Shown piece by piece: positions 8,215 through 17,088 of a stretch of 64,000 nucleotides of DNA. Below the pieces are notes generated by a model that saw only the letters and a program-made list of their open reading frames with translations, searched no databases and was not told the DNA's origin. A program made the position numbers and the translations under genes. Source of the DNA: Saprospirales bacterium (GTDB taxonomy: Bacteria; Bacteroidota; Bacteroidia; Chitinophagales; Saprospiraceae). The stretch is taken from assembly GCA_016719895.1 (NCBI GenBank), contig JADJYG010000030.1, positions 248,001 to 312,000 of the forward strand, read 5' to 3'. Positions within the stretch are counted from its first letter, which is position 1, and every line of letters starts with the position of its first letter.

Positions 8215-11172
8215 ATGAAATCGGTAAATTATTACTCTTTGCGGGTTGTCTGGGCCATATCGGCCATAGCGGTGTTGGCACTCAGCGCCAACCGAAACTA
8301 CCGCTACAATTTTTCCCGGGAGATCGACCCCCGGGAAGCGATCTGGGTAGACTCGGTGTTCAATACCCTTACGGCAGAAGAACGCCTGGGCCAGTTGTTT
8401 ATGATACGGGCGCACTCGGACCGCGGCCCCGAATTTGAACACCAGGTGGAAGATATTATCCGGAATTATCACATTGGCGGGCTCTGCTTCTTCCAGGGAA
8501 CGCCGGAACGGCAGGCGGAACTGACCAACCGCTACCAGGCCCTGAGCGACCGACTTCCGCTCCTGGTATCCATGGATGCTGAATGGGGCCTGGGCATGCG
8601 GCTGAAGGAATCGGTGATTTCTTACCCCAAACAGATCATGCTCGGCGCTGTTCAGGATAACCGGTTGATTTATGAAATGGGCCGCGACCTGGCCCGGCAA
8701 TGCCGCCGCCTGGGGGTGCACGTCAATTTTGCCCCCGTCGCCGATGTGAATAATAACCCGGCCAACCCGGTTATCAATGACCGGTCCTTCGGAGAAGACC
8801 GCAACAATGTGGCTGCCAAATGTTTCCAGTACATGATGGGCTTGCAGGATGGCGGCGTGTTGGCGTGCGCAAAGCACTTTCCCGGCCACGGCGATACCGA
8901 CGTCGATTCGCACCTCGACCTGCCGGTGATCTCCCATAGTTATGACCGGCTCGACAGCCTCGAACTGTTCCCCTTCCGGGCCATGTCGATGTATGGCGTC
9001 GGCGGCGTTATGGTGGCCCACCTGAGCGTACCGGCTATCGACCCGAGGCCCAACCGGCCGACTACGCTCAGCCGTGCTGTGGTCACCGATTTGCTCCGCA
9101 ATAAAATGAGATACGAAGGCCTGATTATGACCGATGCCATGGAAATGGAGGGCGTTGCCAAATATTTCCTGCCCGGGCACGCCGACCTGGAGGCCTTGCG
9201 CGCCGGAAACGACATGATCCTGCTTTCCGGCGATGTGGGCGCTGCCATCCAGGCCATAAAAGCAGCCCTGGCCGACGGCTCACTGGCCCGGGCCCAGGTC
9301 GACGAAAGCGTGCGTCGCGTCCTGCGCGCCAAATTCCGGTTGGGACTCATCCGGCCGCAGCGGGTGGAGCTGACAAATATCCGTGCCGACCTGAATCGAC
9401 CCGAATCGCTTGTGTTGAAGCGCCGCCTGATCGAACAGGCGCTAACACTCGTGCGCGACCAGGCCGGAATTGTCGGGTTCGAACAATTGGGCAACCGCCG
9501 CTTGGCCACGCTGGCGCTGGGCGATACCAACCGCACGGTGTTTCAAACGACCTGTGGCTATTTCGCTCCCCTGTCGCATTTCAACCTGCCCAAAACCATC
9601 GACTCGGCACAAGCTGCCCGCTTGCTGGATACCCTGCGCACGTTCGATGCCGTACTGGTAAGCCTGCACGATATGAGCCGGAAGCCCGATATTCATTTCG
9701 GCATCACGGCGGAGGAAACGGACCTGATCCGTCGCCTGTGCAACCAGAATACGGTGGCGCTGACGGTGTTCGGCAATCCCTACAGCCTGAAATTTTTCGA
9801 TACCGCCCCCGCCGTTCTGGCTGCTTACAACGAAGACCCCATGACCCAGGATATCGCCGCCCAGGCCTGGTTTGGCGCGGTCGATCTGACTGGCCGCCTG
9901 CCGGTGTCGGCGTCGGTTGCAGCGCGCTATGGCCAGGGCATTTCAAAAGTATTTCCATCCAAACGGATGGGTTACGACCTGCCGGAAGCCGTCGGGCTGA
10001 ACAGCGATACGCTGCGCCTGATGGATGCCCTGGTGGCCGAGCTGATCGCCGACGGCGCCGCGCCCGGCTGCCAGCTGCTCGTGGCTAAAGACGGCAAGGT
10101 GGTGTGGCAAAAAGCGTACGGCCGGTTTACCTACGACTCGCTTTCGCCCGCAGTGACCACCGGCCATTTGTTTGACCTGGCGTCGATTACCAAAGTGGCG
10201 GCAACACTCCTTTCTGTGATGCATGCCGTGGACGGCGGCCGGATGGATATTTCCCGCCCGATGAGCGCCTATGTGCCGGAGCTTTTGAATACCAATAAAA
10301 AAGACCTGACCGTGGAGGAAATCCTGGCCCACCATGCCGGGTTGATACCCTGGATTCCGTTTTACGAAAAAACGCTGATCGGCCTCGGTCGGCCTTCACC
10401 GGAAATTTATCACCCGGTGGCTATGACCTGTTATGAAACACCCGTGGCCCAAAACCTGTATATGGCGGACGAATACGTAGATTCCGTTTGGAATCAGATT
10501 TTTAACTCGCCGCTGCGGCCCGACAAGGCGTATAAATATTCTGATTTGAGTCTGTACCTCACCGCGCGCGCGCTGCAAAGCCTGAACCAACAGCCCCTTG
10601 ACGTATACGCGCGGCGCATTTTCTACCGGCCCCTAGGCCTGGCAACGACGATGTTCAACCCCTGGCAGCACGGCCTGGCCGGGCGCTGCGCGCCCACCGA
10701 GGAAGACAACTATTTCCGCCAGCAACGCCTGCAGGGCTATGTGCACGATATGGGCGCCGCTATGATTGGCGGCGTGAGCGGCCATGCCGGCCTGTTCAGC
10801 AATGCCAACGACCTGGCCAAACTTTTTCAGATGCTGCTCAACAAAGGCGCCTACGGTGGCCGGCGCTACCTCAAAGCCGAAACCATCGAGCGTTTTACCA
10901 CGCGGTTTAAGGGCAGCACCCGCCGGGGAATCGGCTTCGATATGAAAGAACTGGATCCGGCACAAACACAAAATATGAGCGCGCTGGCCGGCCCGAATAC
11001 ATTTGGTCACACCGGGTTTACCGGCAATGCCGTGTGGGCTGACCCCGACCGCAACCTGGTCTTTGTCTTCCTGTCGAACCGCACCTATCCCACGATGTCG
11101 AACAATAAACTGATCGCCGGCGATTACCGGCCGCGGCTGCAAAGCATCGTTTACCGGGCGCTGCAGCAGTAG
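8215..11172 (+). CDS. Secreted NagZ-type beta-N-acetylhexosaminidase fused to a class C beta-lactamase-like domain
   Basis: 985 residues with an N-terminal hydrophobic signal or anchor (residues 9-24). Residues about 40-390 are a GH3 N-terminal domain of the NagZ type. They contain KHFPGHGDTDVDSH, whose Asp231/His233 form the acid/base dyad used by NagZ, and the nucleophile Asp307 in IMTDAMEM. A GH3 C-terminal-like alpha/beta part follows (about 405-580). Residues about 590-985 are a serine hydrolase of the class C beta-lactamase/D-alanyl peptidase fold: SITK (Ser657-Lys660), YSD and a C-terminal HTG box. The two activities would cleave GlcNAc-anhydroMurNAc and peptide parts of peptidoglycan fragments in recycling or scavenging. 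Such fusions occur in other Bacteroidota. It stands alone, with a CACCTTTG -7-like box just before the start. Confidence 0.93.
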   Translation: MKSVNYYSLRVVWAISAIAVLALSANRNYRYNFSREIDPREAIWVDSVFNTLTAEERLGQLFMIRAHSDRGPEFEHQVEDIIRNYHIGGLCFFQGTPERQAELTNRYQALSDRLPLLVSMDAEWGLGMRLKESVISYPKQIMLGAVQDNRLIYEMGRDLARQCRRLGVHVNFAPVADVNNNPANPVINDRSFGEDRNNVAAKCFQYMMGLQDGGVLACAKHFPGHGDTDVDSHLDLPVISHSYDRLDSLELFPFRAMSMYGVGGVMVAHLSVPAIDPRPNRPTTLSRAVVTDLLRNKMRYEGLIMTDAMEMEGVAKYFLPGHADLEALRAGNDMILLSGDVGAAIQAIKAALADGSLARAQVDESVRRVLRAKFRLGLIRPQRVELTNIRADLNRPESLVLKRRLIEQALTLVRDQAGIVGFEQLGNRRLATLALGDTNRTVFQTTCGYFAPLSHFNLPKTIDSAQAARLLDTLRTFDAVLVSLHDMSRKPDIHFGITAEETDLIRRLCNQNTVALTVFGNPYSLKFFDTAPAVLAAYNEDPMTQDIAAQAWFGAVDLTGRLPVSASVAARYGQGISKVFPSKRMGYDLPEAVGLNSDTLRLMDALVAELIADGAAPGCQLLVAKDGKVVWQKAYGRFTYDSLSPAVTTGHLFDLASITKVAATLLSVMHAVDGGRMDISRPMSAYVPELLNTNKKDLTVEEILAHHAGLIPWIPFYEKTLIGLGRPSPEIYHPVAMTCYETPVAQNLYMADEYVDSVWNQIFNSPLRPDKAYKYSDLSLYLTARALQSLNQQPLDVYARRIFYRPLGLATTMFNPWQHGLAGRCAPTEEDNYFRQQRLQGYVHDMGAAMIGGVSGHAGLFSNANDLAKLFQMLLNKGAYGGRRYLKAETIERFTTRFKGSTRRGIGFDMKELDPAQTQNMSALAGPNTFGHTGFTGNAVWADPDRNLVFVFLSNRTYPTMSNNKLIAGDYRPRLQSIVYRALQQ

Positions 11173-11475
11173 AACATGGAAAACATTTAATAGACTTGCG
11201 GTAGGTTGATTATCAATAGGATAAATTTATTTGACAACAAGCGTAGCCGCTCGATCTATTTTAGCCGGGCGTTTAAAAACCACAATACGCTGAAAATCAA
11301 CTCACCGAAAGTCTTATCTCGACTTTAGCCATTTGAAACGCTTAAAAAAGTGCTCATTGCGCATCAGGAAGGTGATTTTTGAAATTATGAACATCACGCT
11401 AAAAACGGGATGTTCATAATTAATTCCAAAACTTGTCTGCCTTGCTGGTAAACTGCATAGGGACTATCCGTATGT

Positions 11476-11703
11476 TAACGTGAGTTTTGGATAGGTCATG
11501 GCCTCGGAGAGGCCTAACGTTGGTAGAATTGGTTGATTGTTAGGAAATATGGCCTCGGAGAGGCCTAACATTTGTTTATTTTCGAACCAATTTAACGAAC
11601 GTTTACCAATGTCAGGCCTCTCCGAGGTCCCGTAATCGTGTAATGATTGATTCTACCAACGTTAGGCCTCTCCGAGGCCATGACCTATCCAAAACTCACG
11701 TTA
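11476..11703. repeat. Nested inverted repeat with four GGCCTCGGAGAGGCC palindromes
   Basis: Outer arms 11476-11529 and 11650-11703 are perfect reverse complements over 54 bp. Inside them a second pair (about 11551-11571 and 11608-11628) is again inverted. All four arms carry the same 15-bp palindrome GGCCTCGGAGAGGCC followed by TAAC or TGAC. The whole 228 bp can fold as one long cruciform. The perfect outer arms imply recent duplication/inversion or ongoing gene conversion. It resembles a non-autonomous palindromic mobile element, but no transposase is present. Confidence 0.8.
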
Positions 11704-11770
11704 TGTTATACCCCAAAAGTTAAATCCCGATACGCGGCGGTATCGGGATTTAACTTTTGGGGTACAACAT
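11703..11770. repeat. Long perfect hairpin (31-bp arms)
   Basis: Arms 11703-11733 and 11740-11770 pair over 31 bp with one mismatch around a 6-nt loop. It abuts the outer arm of the neighbouring nested repeat exactly at 11703. The A/T-flanked, near-perfect stem could act as a bidirectional terminator or be a short mobile palindrome. Confidence 0.75.
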
Positions 11771-11820
11771 GCGAATAGTCATTAGCTGCATTTTCACCTT
11801 TCCATTTGGCTAAAGTCCAG

Positions 11821-11990
11821 CTAAGAAACCGTCTGAAAACCCCCAGCGAGGCGAGAAGGTGTAGGTTTTGGTGTCTGGCAAGGCTCATTTTTAAGGGAAT
11901 AGTCTTGTCCTATTGCCGCAAAAATAGCCGCTGCATGACGGCGAAAGATACGCCTTATCGCCCGTTGGGGGTTTTCAGACAGTTTCTAAG
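11821..11990. repeat. MITE-like element with 28-bp imperfect terminal inverted repeats
   Basis: Arms 11821-11848 and 11963-11990 are inverted copies with three mismatches (core GTCTGAAAACCCCC). They enclose about 115 bp that has no credible ORF. The size and terminal repeats fit a miniature inverted-repeat element. No target-site duplication was recognised. It ends 49 bp before the AMP nucleosidase start. Confidence 0.55.
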
Positions 11991-12039
11991 GTGATGGAAG
12001 CGGCAAAATCGCCACCTTTACGGGATAAAAGCCCTTGTC

Positions 12040-12891
12040 ATGGACGAAACAAAATTTCAAATATCACCGGCCGACCTGGACGCGGTCGAACAAGAGCGGG
12101 ACCGGCAGCAAAAGGCCGCCAAAGAATACATCGTCAAAGACTGGCTGCCCCGGTACACCGGAATGCCGTTGGAAAAATTTGGCGAGTACATCCTGCTGGT
12201 CAACTTTGGTAATTATGTCCGGATGTTTGCCGACAAAAACGATGTGCCGGTGTACGGCGCCGACAAGCCCATGCAGGCGGCCACCCTGGATAATATTACC
12301 ATCATTAACTTCGGCATCGGCAGCCCCAATGCCGGCCTGATCATCGATCTGTTGGAGGCCATTCCACCCAAGGCGGTTTTGTTTCTGGGGAAATGCGGCG
12401 GCATCCGCACCGGTAAAAACCAGATCGGCGATCTGATCCTGCCCATCGCAGCCATCCGCGGCGAGGGTACCAGCAACGACTATCTCCCTCCCGAGGTGCC
12501 GGCCCTGCCGGCATTCGCCCTGCAAAAAGCGATCTCTACCACTATTCGCGAGTACGAGCGGGACTATTGGACCGGCGTAGTGTACACCACCAACAAACGC
12601 CTGTGGGAGCATCGCGACGACTTCAAACAGCGCCTGCGCGACCTTCGTTGCCATGCGATCGATATGGAAACCGCCACCCTTTTTACGGCCGCCTTCAAAA
12701 ACCGCATGCCCGCAGGCGCCCTGTTGCTGGTCAGCGATATGCCCATGACCCACGATGGCATTAAAACGGAAGCCAGCGACAAGCAGGTGACGGCTAATTT
12801 TGCCCAGATACACCTCGATATCGGCGTGGATTCGCTCAAGCAGCTCATCAACCGGGGCGCTACGGTGAAACACCTGCGTTTTGAAGACTGA
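12040..12891 (+). CDS. amn: AMP nucleosidase, short Bacteroidota form
   Basis: 283 residues from the ATG at 12040. The enzyme hydrolyses AMP to adenine and ribose-5-phosphate. The protein consists essentially of a nucleoside phosphorylase-like (PNP/UDP) domain with the glycine-rich strand FLGKCGGIRTGKNQIGD, the purine-site segment CHAIDMETATLF (the MET-x-A signature) and the late acidic SDMPMTHDG segment. It lacks the N-terminal regulatory domain of proteobacterial Amn, as is usual for the short family members of Bacteroidota. It is cytoplasmic. It converges on uvrC with 18 bp between the two stops. Related phosphorylases are the alternative, but the segment order fits AMP nucleosidase best. 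Confidence 0.88.
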   Translation: MDETKFQISPADLDAVEQERDRQQKAAKEYIVKDWLPRYTGMPLEKFGEYILLVNFGNYVRMFADKNDVPVYGADKPMQAATLDNITIINFGIGSPNAGLIIDLLEAIPPKAVLFLGKCGGIRTGKNQIGDLILPIAAIRGEGTSNDYLPPEVPALPAFALQKAISTTIREYERDYWTGVVYTTNKRLWEHRDDFKQRLRDLRCHAIDMETATLFTAAFKNRMPAGALLLVSDMPMTHDGIKTEASDKQVTANFAQIHLDIGVDSLKQLINRGATVKHLRFED

Positions 12892-12909
12892 GGCCGTTGC
12901 CTGGGTTTG

Positions 12910-14715
12910 TCAGCCTTCGTTTTTGAAATAGGCCGCCACTTTTTCTGCCGCCGCTTTTCCGGCCACCTGCTCGATCTCCTCGGCCGCCGCCGTGCGCAAG
13001 CGGGTGACCGAACCAAAATGTTGCAACAATTTTTCCGCTGTTTTCATCCCGATCCCTGGTATTTCAGTTAGTTCGGTTTTTAAAAAATTGCGGCTGCGCT
13101 GGTCGCGGTGGAAGGTGATGGCAAACCGGTGGGCTTCGTTGCGCGCCTGCTGGATCAGTTTCAGCGATTCTGATTTTTTGTTGATGTGCAAGGGTACGGG
13201 GTCTTCCGGAAAATAAATTTCCTCCAGCTTCTTGGCGATGCCGATGACCGTCACCTTCCCTTCCAGGCCGAGCGCCCGCAGGCTTTTCATGGCGGCGCTC
13301 AGTTGGCCTTTGCCGCCATCGATGATGATGAGATGCGGCAGGTCCTGGCTTTCGGCCAGCAGGCGTTTGTAGCGCCGGTACACCACCTCTTCCATGGAGG
13401 CAAAATCATTCGGCCCTTCCACGGTTTTGACGTTGTAGTGCCGGTAGTCGCGTTTGGCGGGTTTGGCGTTTCGAAATACTATGCAACTCGATACGGGGTT
13501 GGTACCGTGGATGTTCGAATTGTCAAAACACTCGACGTGCAGCGGCAGTTCGGTCATATGGAGGTCGGACTGGAGGGTGCGCAGGATGCGTTCGGAGGAC
13601 GTTTGACGGCTGCTCCGGCTGACGGCGTCGCGGCGTCGCTGGAGCAGGTGGTATTGGACGTTTTTCTCCGACAGTTCGAGCAGTTTTTTCTTGTCGCCGA
13701 TTTTGGGCACGGTTACGGTATCGACGCCGGGTACAAGGAGCTCCATGGGTACGATAATTTCCCCGGCCATACTGCCGAACTTTTCCCGCAAGGCTTCGAT
13801 GGCGTACACCAGCAGCGTTTCCGGGTCTTCATCGAGGTTTTTGGTGAGAGTGAGGGTGTAGGTATGGATTACCGCGCCACTCACGACTTTGAGGTAGTTG
13901 ACAAAAGCTTCTTGCTCGTCGGCGGCAATGGCAAAAACGTCCACATCGCGGATGTTGGGGTTCACCACCGTGCTTTTACCCTGATAGTCTTCGAATAGCG
14001 CCAGTTTGTCTTTGCTGCGCTGGGCTTGCTCAAACTGGAGGTTTTCAGCAAAGCGCTGCATCTCCTCTTTCAAATGCGTTCGCACGGCCGTCCAGTTGCC
14101 TTTCAGGATATTTTTGATCTGCTCGATTTTTTTAGTGTAGTCGGCTTCCGTTTCCAAGCCGACGCAGGGGGCAGCGCAGTTTTTGATGTGAAACTCCAGG
14201 CACGGCGCAAATTTGCCTTTCCGGATATTTTCTTCCGACAGGTTGAGGGTGCAGGTGCGGAGCTGAAACAGTTTGCGGATCAGGTCGGTGATTTGCTCCA
14301 CCTTTTGTTTGCTCAGGTAAGGGCCGAAATAGGCGGAGCCGTCGCGAAACGTCTTGCGCGTCAGGAAAACGCGGGGAAAACGTTCGTTTTTAATACAGAT
14401 ATACACCAGCGGCGATTTTTCGTCTTTCAGCATCACGTTGTAGCGCGGCTGATGTCGTTTGATCAGGGTATTTTCCAGCAACAAGGCGTCCGTTTCGGTG
14501 TCTACCAACGTAAACTCGATGCGGTGGGCGTGTTTTATCAACGCCTTGGTTTTTGCCGTGATGTATTTTTTGTCGCCGAAATACGAAAGCAGCCGGTTGC
14601 GCAGATTTTTTGCTTTCCCCACGTACAATATGACGCCCTCCGCATCCAGAAACTTGTAAATGCCCGGATCGGTCGGCAGGGTTGGCGAAAAATCTTTGAA
14701 CTGTTCGTTGGTCAC
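12910..14715 (-). CDS. uvrC: Excinuclease ABC subunit C
   Basis: 601 residues, normal length. UvrC makes both incisions in UvrABC nucleotide excision repair. In order the protein has a GIY-YIG nuclease domain (about 15-95, GIYKF...ILYVGKAKNLRNR), a Cys-containing segment (APCLEFHIKNCAAPCVG) resembling the UvrC Fe-S/zinc region, a UVR motif (about 205-240), the RNase H-like endonuclease domain (ECFDNSNIHG and IIDGGKGQL with catalytic acidic residues) and C-terminal helix-hairpin-helix motifs (TEIPGIGMKTAEKLL). The start is GTG at 14715, giving MTNEQFKDF; no ATG lies at a better position. The gene is divergent from the histidine kinase at 15167. Confidence 0.98.
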   Translation of the reverse strand: MTNEQFKDFSPTLPTDPGIYKFLDAEGVILYVGKAKNLRNRLLSYFGDKKYITAKTKALIKHAHRIEFTLVDTETDALLLENTLIKRHQPRYNVMLKDEKSPLVYICIKNERFPRVFLTRKTFRDGSAYFGPYLSKQKVEQITDLIRKLFQLRTCTLNLSEENIRKGKFAPCLEFHIKNCAAPCVGLETEADYTKKIEQIKNILKGNWTAVRTHLKEEMQRFAENLQFEQAQRSKDKLALFEDYQGKSTVVNPNIRDVDVFAIAADEQEAFVNYLKVVSGAVIHTYTLTLTKNLDEDPETLLVYAIEALREKFGSMAGEIIVPMELLVPGVDTVTVPKIGDKKKLLELSEKNVQYHLLQRRRDAVSRSSRQTSSERILRTLQSDLHMTELPLHVECFDNSNIHGTNPVSSCIVFRNAKPAKRDYRHYNVKTVEGPNDFASMEEVVYRRYKRLLAESQDLPHLIIIDGGKGQLSAAMKSLRALGLEGKVTVIGIAKKLEEIYFPEDPVPLHINKKSESLKLIQQARNEAHRFAITFHRDQRSRNFLKTELTEIPGIGMKTAEKLLQHFGSVTRLRTAAAEEIEQVAGKAAAEKVAAYFKNEG

Positions 14716-15166
14716 TTATTTATTTTGTTGATTTGTTGATTTGTTGATTGGAGAGATAATGAAGAGGGGCGCCGGCCAGGTAAATATAGCACAACCAATT
14801 ATAACCGGTTGGCGTAAAAAACGAACGGGCCATTCCGGTTTTCACCGTCGTGGCCCTTTTCGTGTGCAAATGTGTATCTTACCTGAGGCAAGCCGCCTGT
14901 TGCGATAGAATGGATTGGACAGGCTGGATTGTCCGTGGGATTAAATCTGGCTGGATCAAATGTCCGGATATTCAGCCTGGATCGGTGTATTCCGCAGCCC
15001 CGAATTCTTTCCCCGGTTTCCGGTATTTTTACTATTGCCGTCTCCCTGAAAACGGGTAGCCGGGTCCTGAATTGCCGCTATTTTTCAGAATAAATCCGGA
15101 ATTCGTCCATTTTTACCGCGCTGGGAAGCACTTTTGTCGGTGCACTGCCGGTGTCGATTTTTGAAT
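14716..15166. other. Divergent intergenic region with a 9-bp tandem repeat
   Basis: 451 bp between uvrC and the histidine kinase, with no gene accepted. Next to uvrC, 14727-14750 holds nearly three copies of TTGTTGATT, which lie in the uvrC leader or promoter. The remainder contains direct repeats of ATGGATTGGACAGGCTGGATT-like words (shown only in part) and no recognisable promoter pair. Confidence 0.5.
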
Positions 15167-17080
15167 ATGAACGGTATGCGTTTGCTATTGATCGTGTGGT
15201 TGGCTTTTCCGGGCGTAAATGCCGTCCTTTGGGCGCAGGCTGCCCTGGAAGTGGATTCGGCGTTTTGGGCCCCATACCCGGAGCAAAACATGGAGTATGT
15301 GGTTCAGCCGCCCGGCGTACACTGGAACCTGAAAACCGTCGCCGCGTTTCCGGACTCCCTGTGGCGGCCGTTGCGCAAGGAATCGGGGGTATATTTCGGC
15401 ATGACGACCAAAGGCCACTGGCTTCGGTTTCGCTTGCGCAATCTCCATCCCTATACTGTTCCTTTACTGATCGAATGCAACAACCCCAATCTGGATACGC
15501 TGATCCTGTACCGGCTGAGCCCCGATGGCGCCGTTATTACAGAGGCTACCGGCGCCCGTTTCCCCCCCAAGGCCCGGGCGCTTAATTATCCGAACCTGTT
15601 GTTCAAGTGGAAGGAACCCGCGCGTTCGTCGGCCACGGTTTACCTCTATGTGCGTACCTTGTACTATCCGGCCAATTCCACTTTTTCGCTGTGGGGCGAG
15701 GAACGCTGGCAACTGGATTTCAAACAGATCGAAATCGGCGCCAGCATACTGTTTTTTGCCCTGTTGTTTGTTTACCTGTTTACCCTGACCCTCTTGTTTT
15801 CGATTGTGCGGGAGCGGCATCTGTGGCTGTTTTACTGCTATGTTTTGCTGGGCGCTATTTTCATTGCCAACGACCTGGGCTTGTGGTATTGGATCTGGCC
15901 CGGTTGGGATTACCGCATCCTGAGCCCTGCGATCCTGAACCTGAGCACCGTTTGCGGTCTGTTTTTTCTCCGCTACCAGTTTCATACCCATCGCCGGTAC
16001 CCTTATTTCGACTGGGTACTGGTGGCGCTTTGTGCGATGGCCTTGGCCACTGCCGGCCTGAGTTTGTTGTTGCGCCACCGCCCGATTGCGTTCATGGGGC
16101 TCAACAAAGTGCTGGTCATCAACCTGCTGGCCACCTGTGCCGCTATCCTGGGGTTGGTGCTGTACAGCTATTATAACTCGCGGAAACCAGAAAAGATTTG
16201 GTTTGTGGTGGCTTTCACGCCGCACGGACTCGCTGTTGTGCTGACCTGCCTGCATCAGCTCGACCTGGCGCATCCCGATTTGCCCGGCTTTTCTCAGTTT
16301 TCACCGACACCTTCCCCGTTTTTTGTGCAACTCAACACCCCCTGGCTATTATTGGGCGGAATGTTGTGGGAAATGCTCATCGTTTCCATGTTGTTTGTCT
16401 TGCGAATCAAGGACTTTTATGAATCGACCAACAAGGTGCTGGCGGAGCGGCGGAACGCGCTGGTATTAGGGGTGGAAACGGAGCGCAAGCGGGTGGCCCA
16501 GGAAATTCACGACGGGATCGGCGTTCTGCTGTCGTCCACCAAAATGAAACTGGCCGCCCTGCGTACCCGGCTGAAAGGACAGGCCGATTTGTACCAGGAA
16601 ACCGGTGATTTGTTGGCCAATATCGACCAGGCGCACGAGGAAATGCGCGGGCTGGCATACAACCTGATGCCCAAGTCGCTTGAAAAGCTCGGCCTGCCAC
16701 AGGCGATTGAGGGCACGGTCAGCCGGATGCGCCGCCATTATCCTGCCGTTCATTGGCATTTTTACAGCAATTTTAATAACGGCCAACTCGACGATCTGAC
16801 CAAAATCAATTTGTTCCGGATCGCCCAGGAAATGCTGCACAACGTACTCCAGCATGCCCAAGCCACAGACGTACACCTCCAATTATTGCTGCGCGACCGG
16901 CATATCCTGCTTTCGATCGAAGACAACGGAATAGGTTTTCAGCCCAAGGCGCATACCCTGCGCACGGGGATTGGCCTGAGCAATATCCGCTATCGCGCCG
17001 AGGATGTGCTGAAAGGACACGTCACCATCGAGTCCAGCCCGGGGAAGGGCACTTTTGTGGCGGTGGAAGTGCCGTTGTAA
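15167..17080 (+). CDS. 7TMR-DISM sensor histidine kinase (HisKA_3 type)
   Basis: About 637 residues from the ATG at 15167, chosen because it opens a signal peptide (MNGMRLLLIVWLAFPGVNAVLWAQ). An earlier in-frame codon at 15134 adds an unlikely basic prefix. Domains: a periplasmic 7TMR-DISMED2-like beta domain (about 30-180), seven membrane segments (about 190-415), a dimerisation/phosphoacceptor domain with ERKRVAQEIHDGIG (His448), and a HATPase domain with N box HNVLQHA, G1 DNGIGF and GIGLSNI. This is a NarX/DesK-like kinase that probably senses a carbohydrate or other small ligand outside the membrane. It faces the LuxR-type regulator at 17089-17754 with an 8-bp gap, and the two are very likely partners. 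Confidence 0.93.
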   Translation: MNGMRLLLIVWLAFPGVNAVLWAQAALEVDSAFWAPYPEQNMEYVVQPPGVHWNLKTVAAFPDSLWRPLRKESGVYFGMTTKGHWLRFRLRNLHPYTVPLLIECNNPNLDTLILYRLSPDGAVITEATGARFPPKARALNYPNLLFKWKEPARSSATVYLYVRTLYYPANSTFSLWGEERWQLDFKQIEIGASILFFALLFVYLFTLTLLFSIVRERHLWLFYCYVLLGAIFIANDLGLWYWIWPGWDYRILSPAILNLSTVCGLFFLRYQFHTHRRYPYFDWVLVALCAMALATAGLSLLLRHRPIAFMGLNKVLVINLLATCAAILGLVLYSYYNSRKPEKIWFVVAFTPHGLAVVLTCLHQLDLAHPDLPGFSQFSPTPSPFFVQLNTPWLLLGGMLWEMLIVSMLFVLRIKDFYESTNKVLAERRNALVLGVETERKRVAQEIHDGIGVLLSSTKMKLAALRTRLKGQADLYQETGDLLANIDQAHEEMRGLAYNLMPKSLEKLGLPQAIEGTVSRMRRHYPAVHWHFYSNFNNGQLDDLTKINLFRIAQEMLHNVLQHAQATDVHLQLLLRDRHILLSIEDNGIGFQPKAHTLRTGIGLSNIRYRAEDVLKGHVTIESSPGKGTFVAVEVPL

Positions 17081-17088
17081 GATACTGC

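Larger units (their letters stand above)
11173..12039. other. 867-bp non-coding region made of stacked inverted-repeat elements
   Basis: No intact gene was found between the NagZ fusion and the AMP nucleosidase gene. From left to right there is an AT-richer stretch (11223-11475) with a 13-bp-stem hairpin at 11383-11421, a nested inverted repeat (11476-11703), a long hairpin (11703-11770) and a MITE-like inverted repeat (11821-11990). The minus strand of 11223-11360 shows short, frame-broken peptide-like stretches that could be an old gene remnant, but nothing is recognisable. The AMP nucleosidase promoter must lie at its right end. Confidence 0.6.

Noticed and set aside
11223..11360. Transposase remnant
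   Set aside because: Short peptide-like stretches exist in broken minus-strand frames but match no family I can name.
14850..15059. 69-codon plus-strand ORF in the uvrC/kinase gap
   Set aside because: Trp/Gly repeats come from short direct DNA repeats; no conserved pattern.
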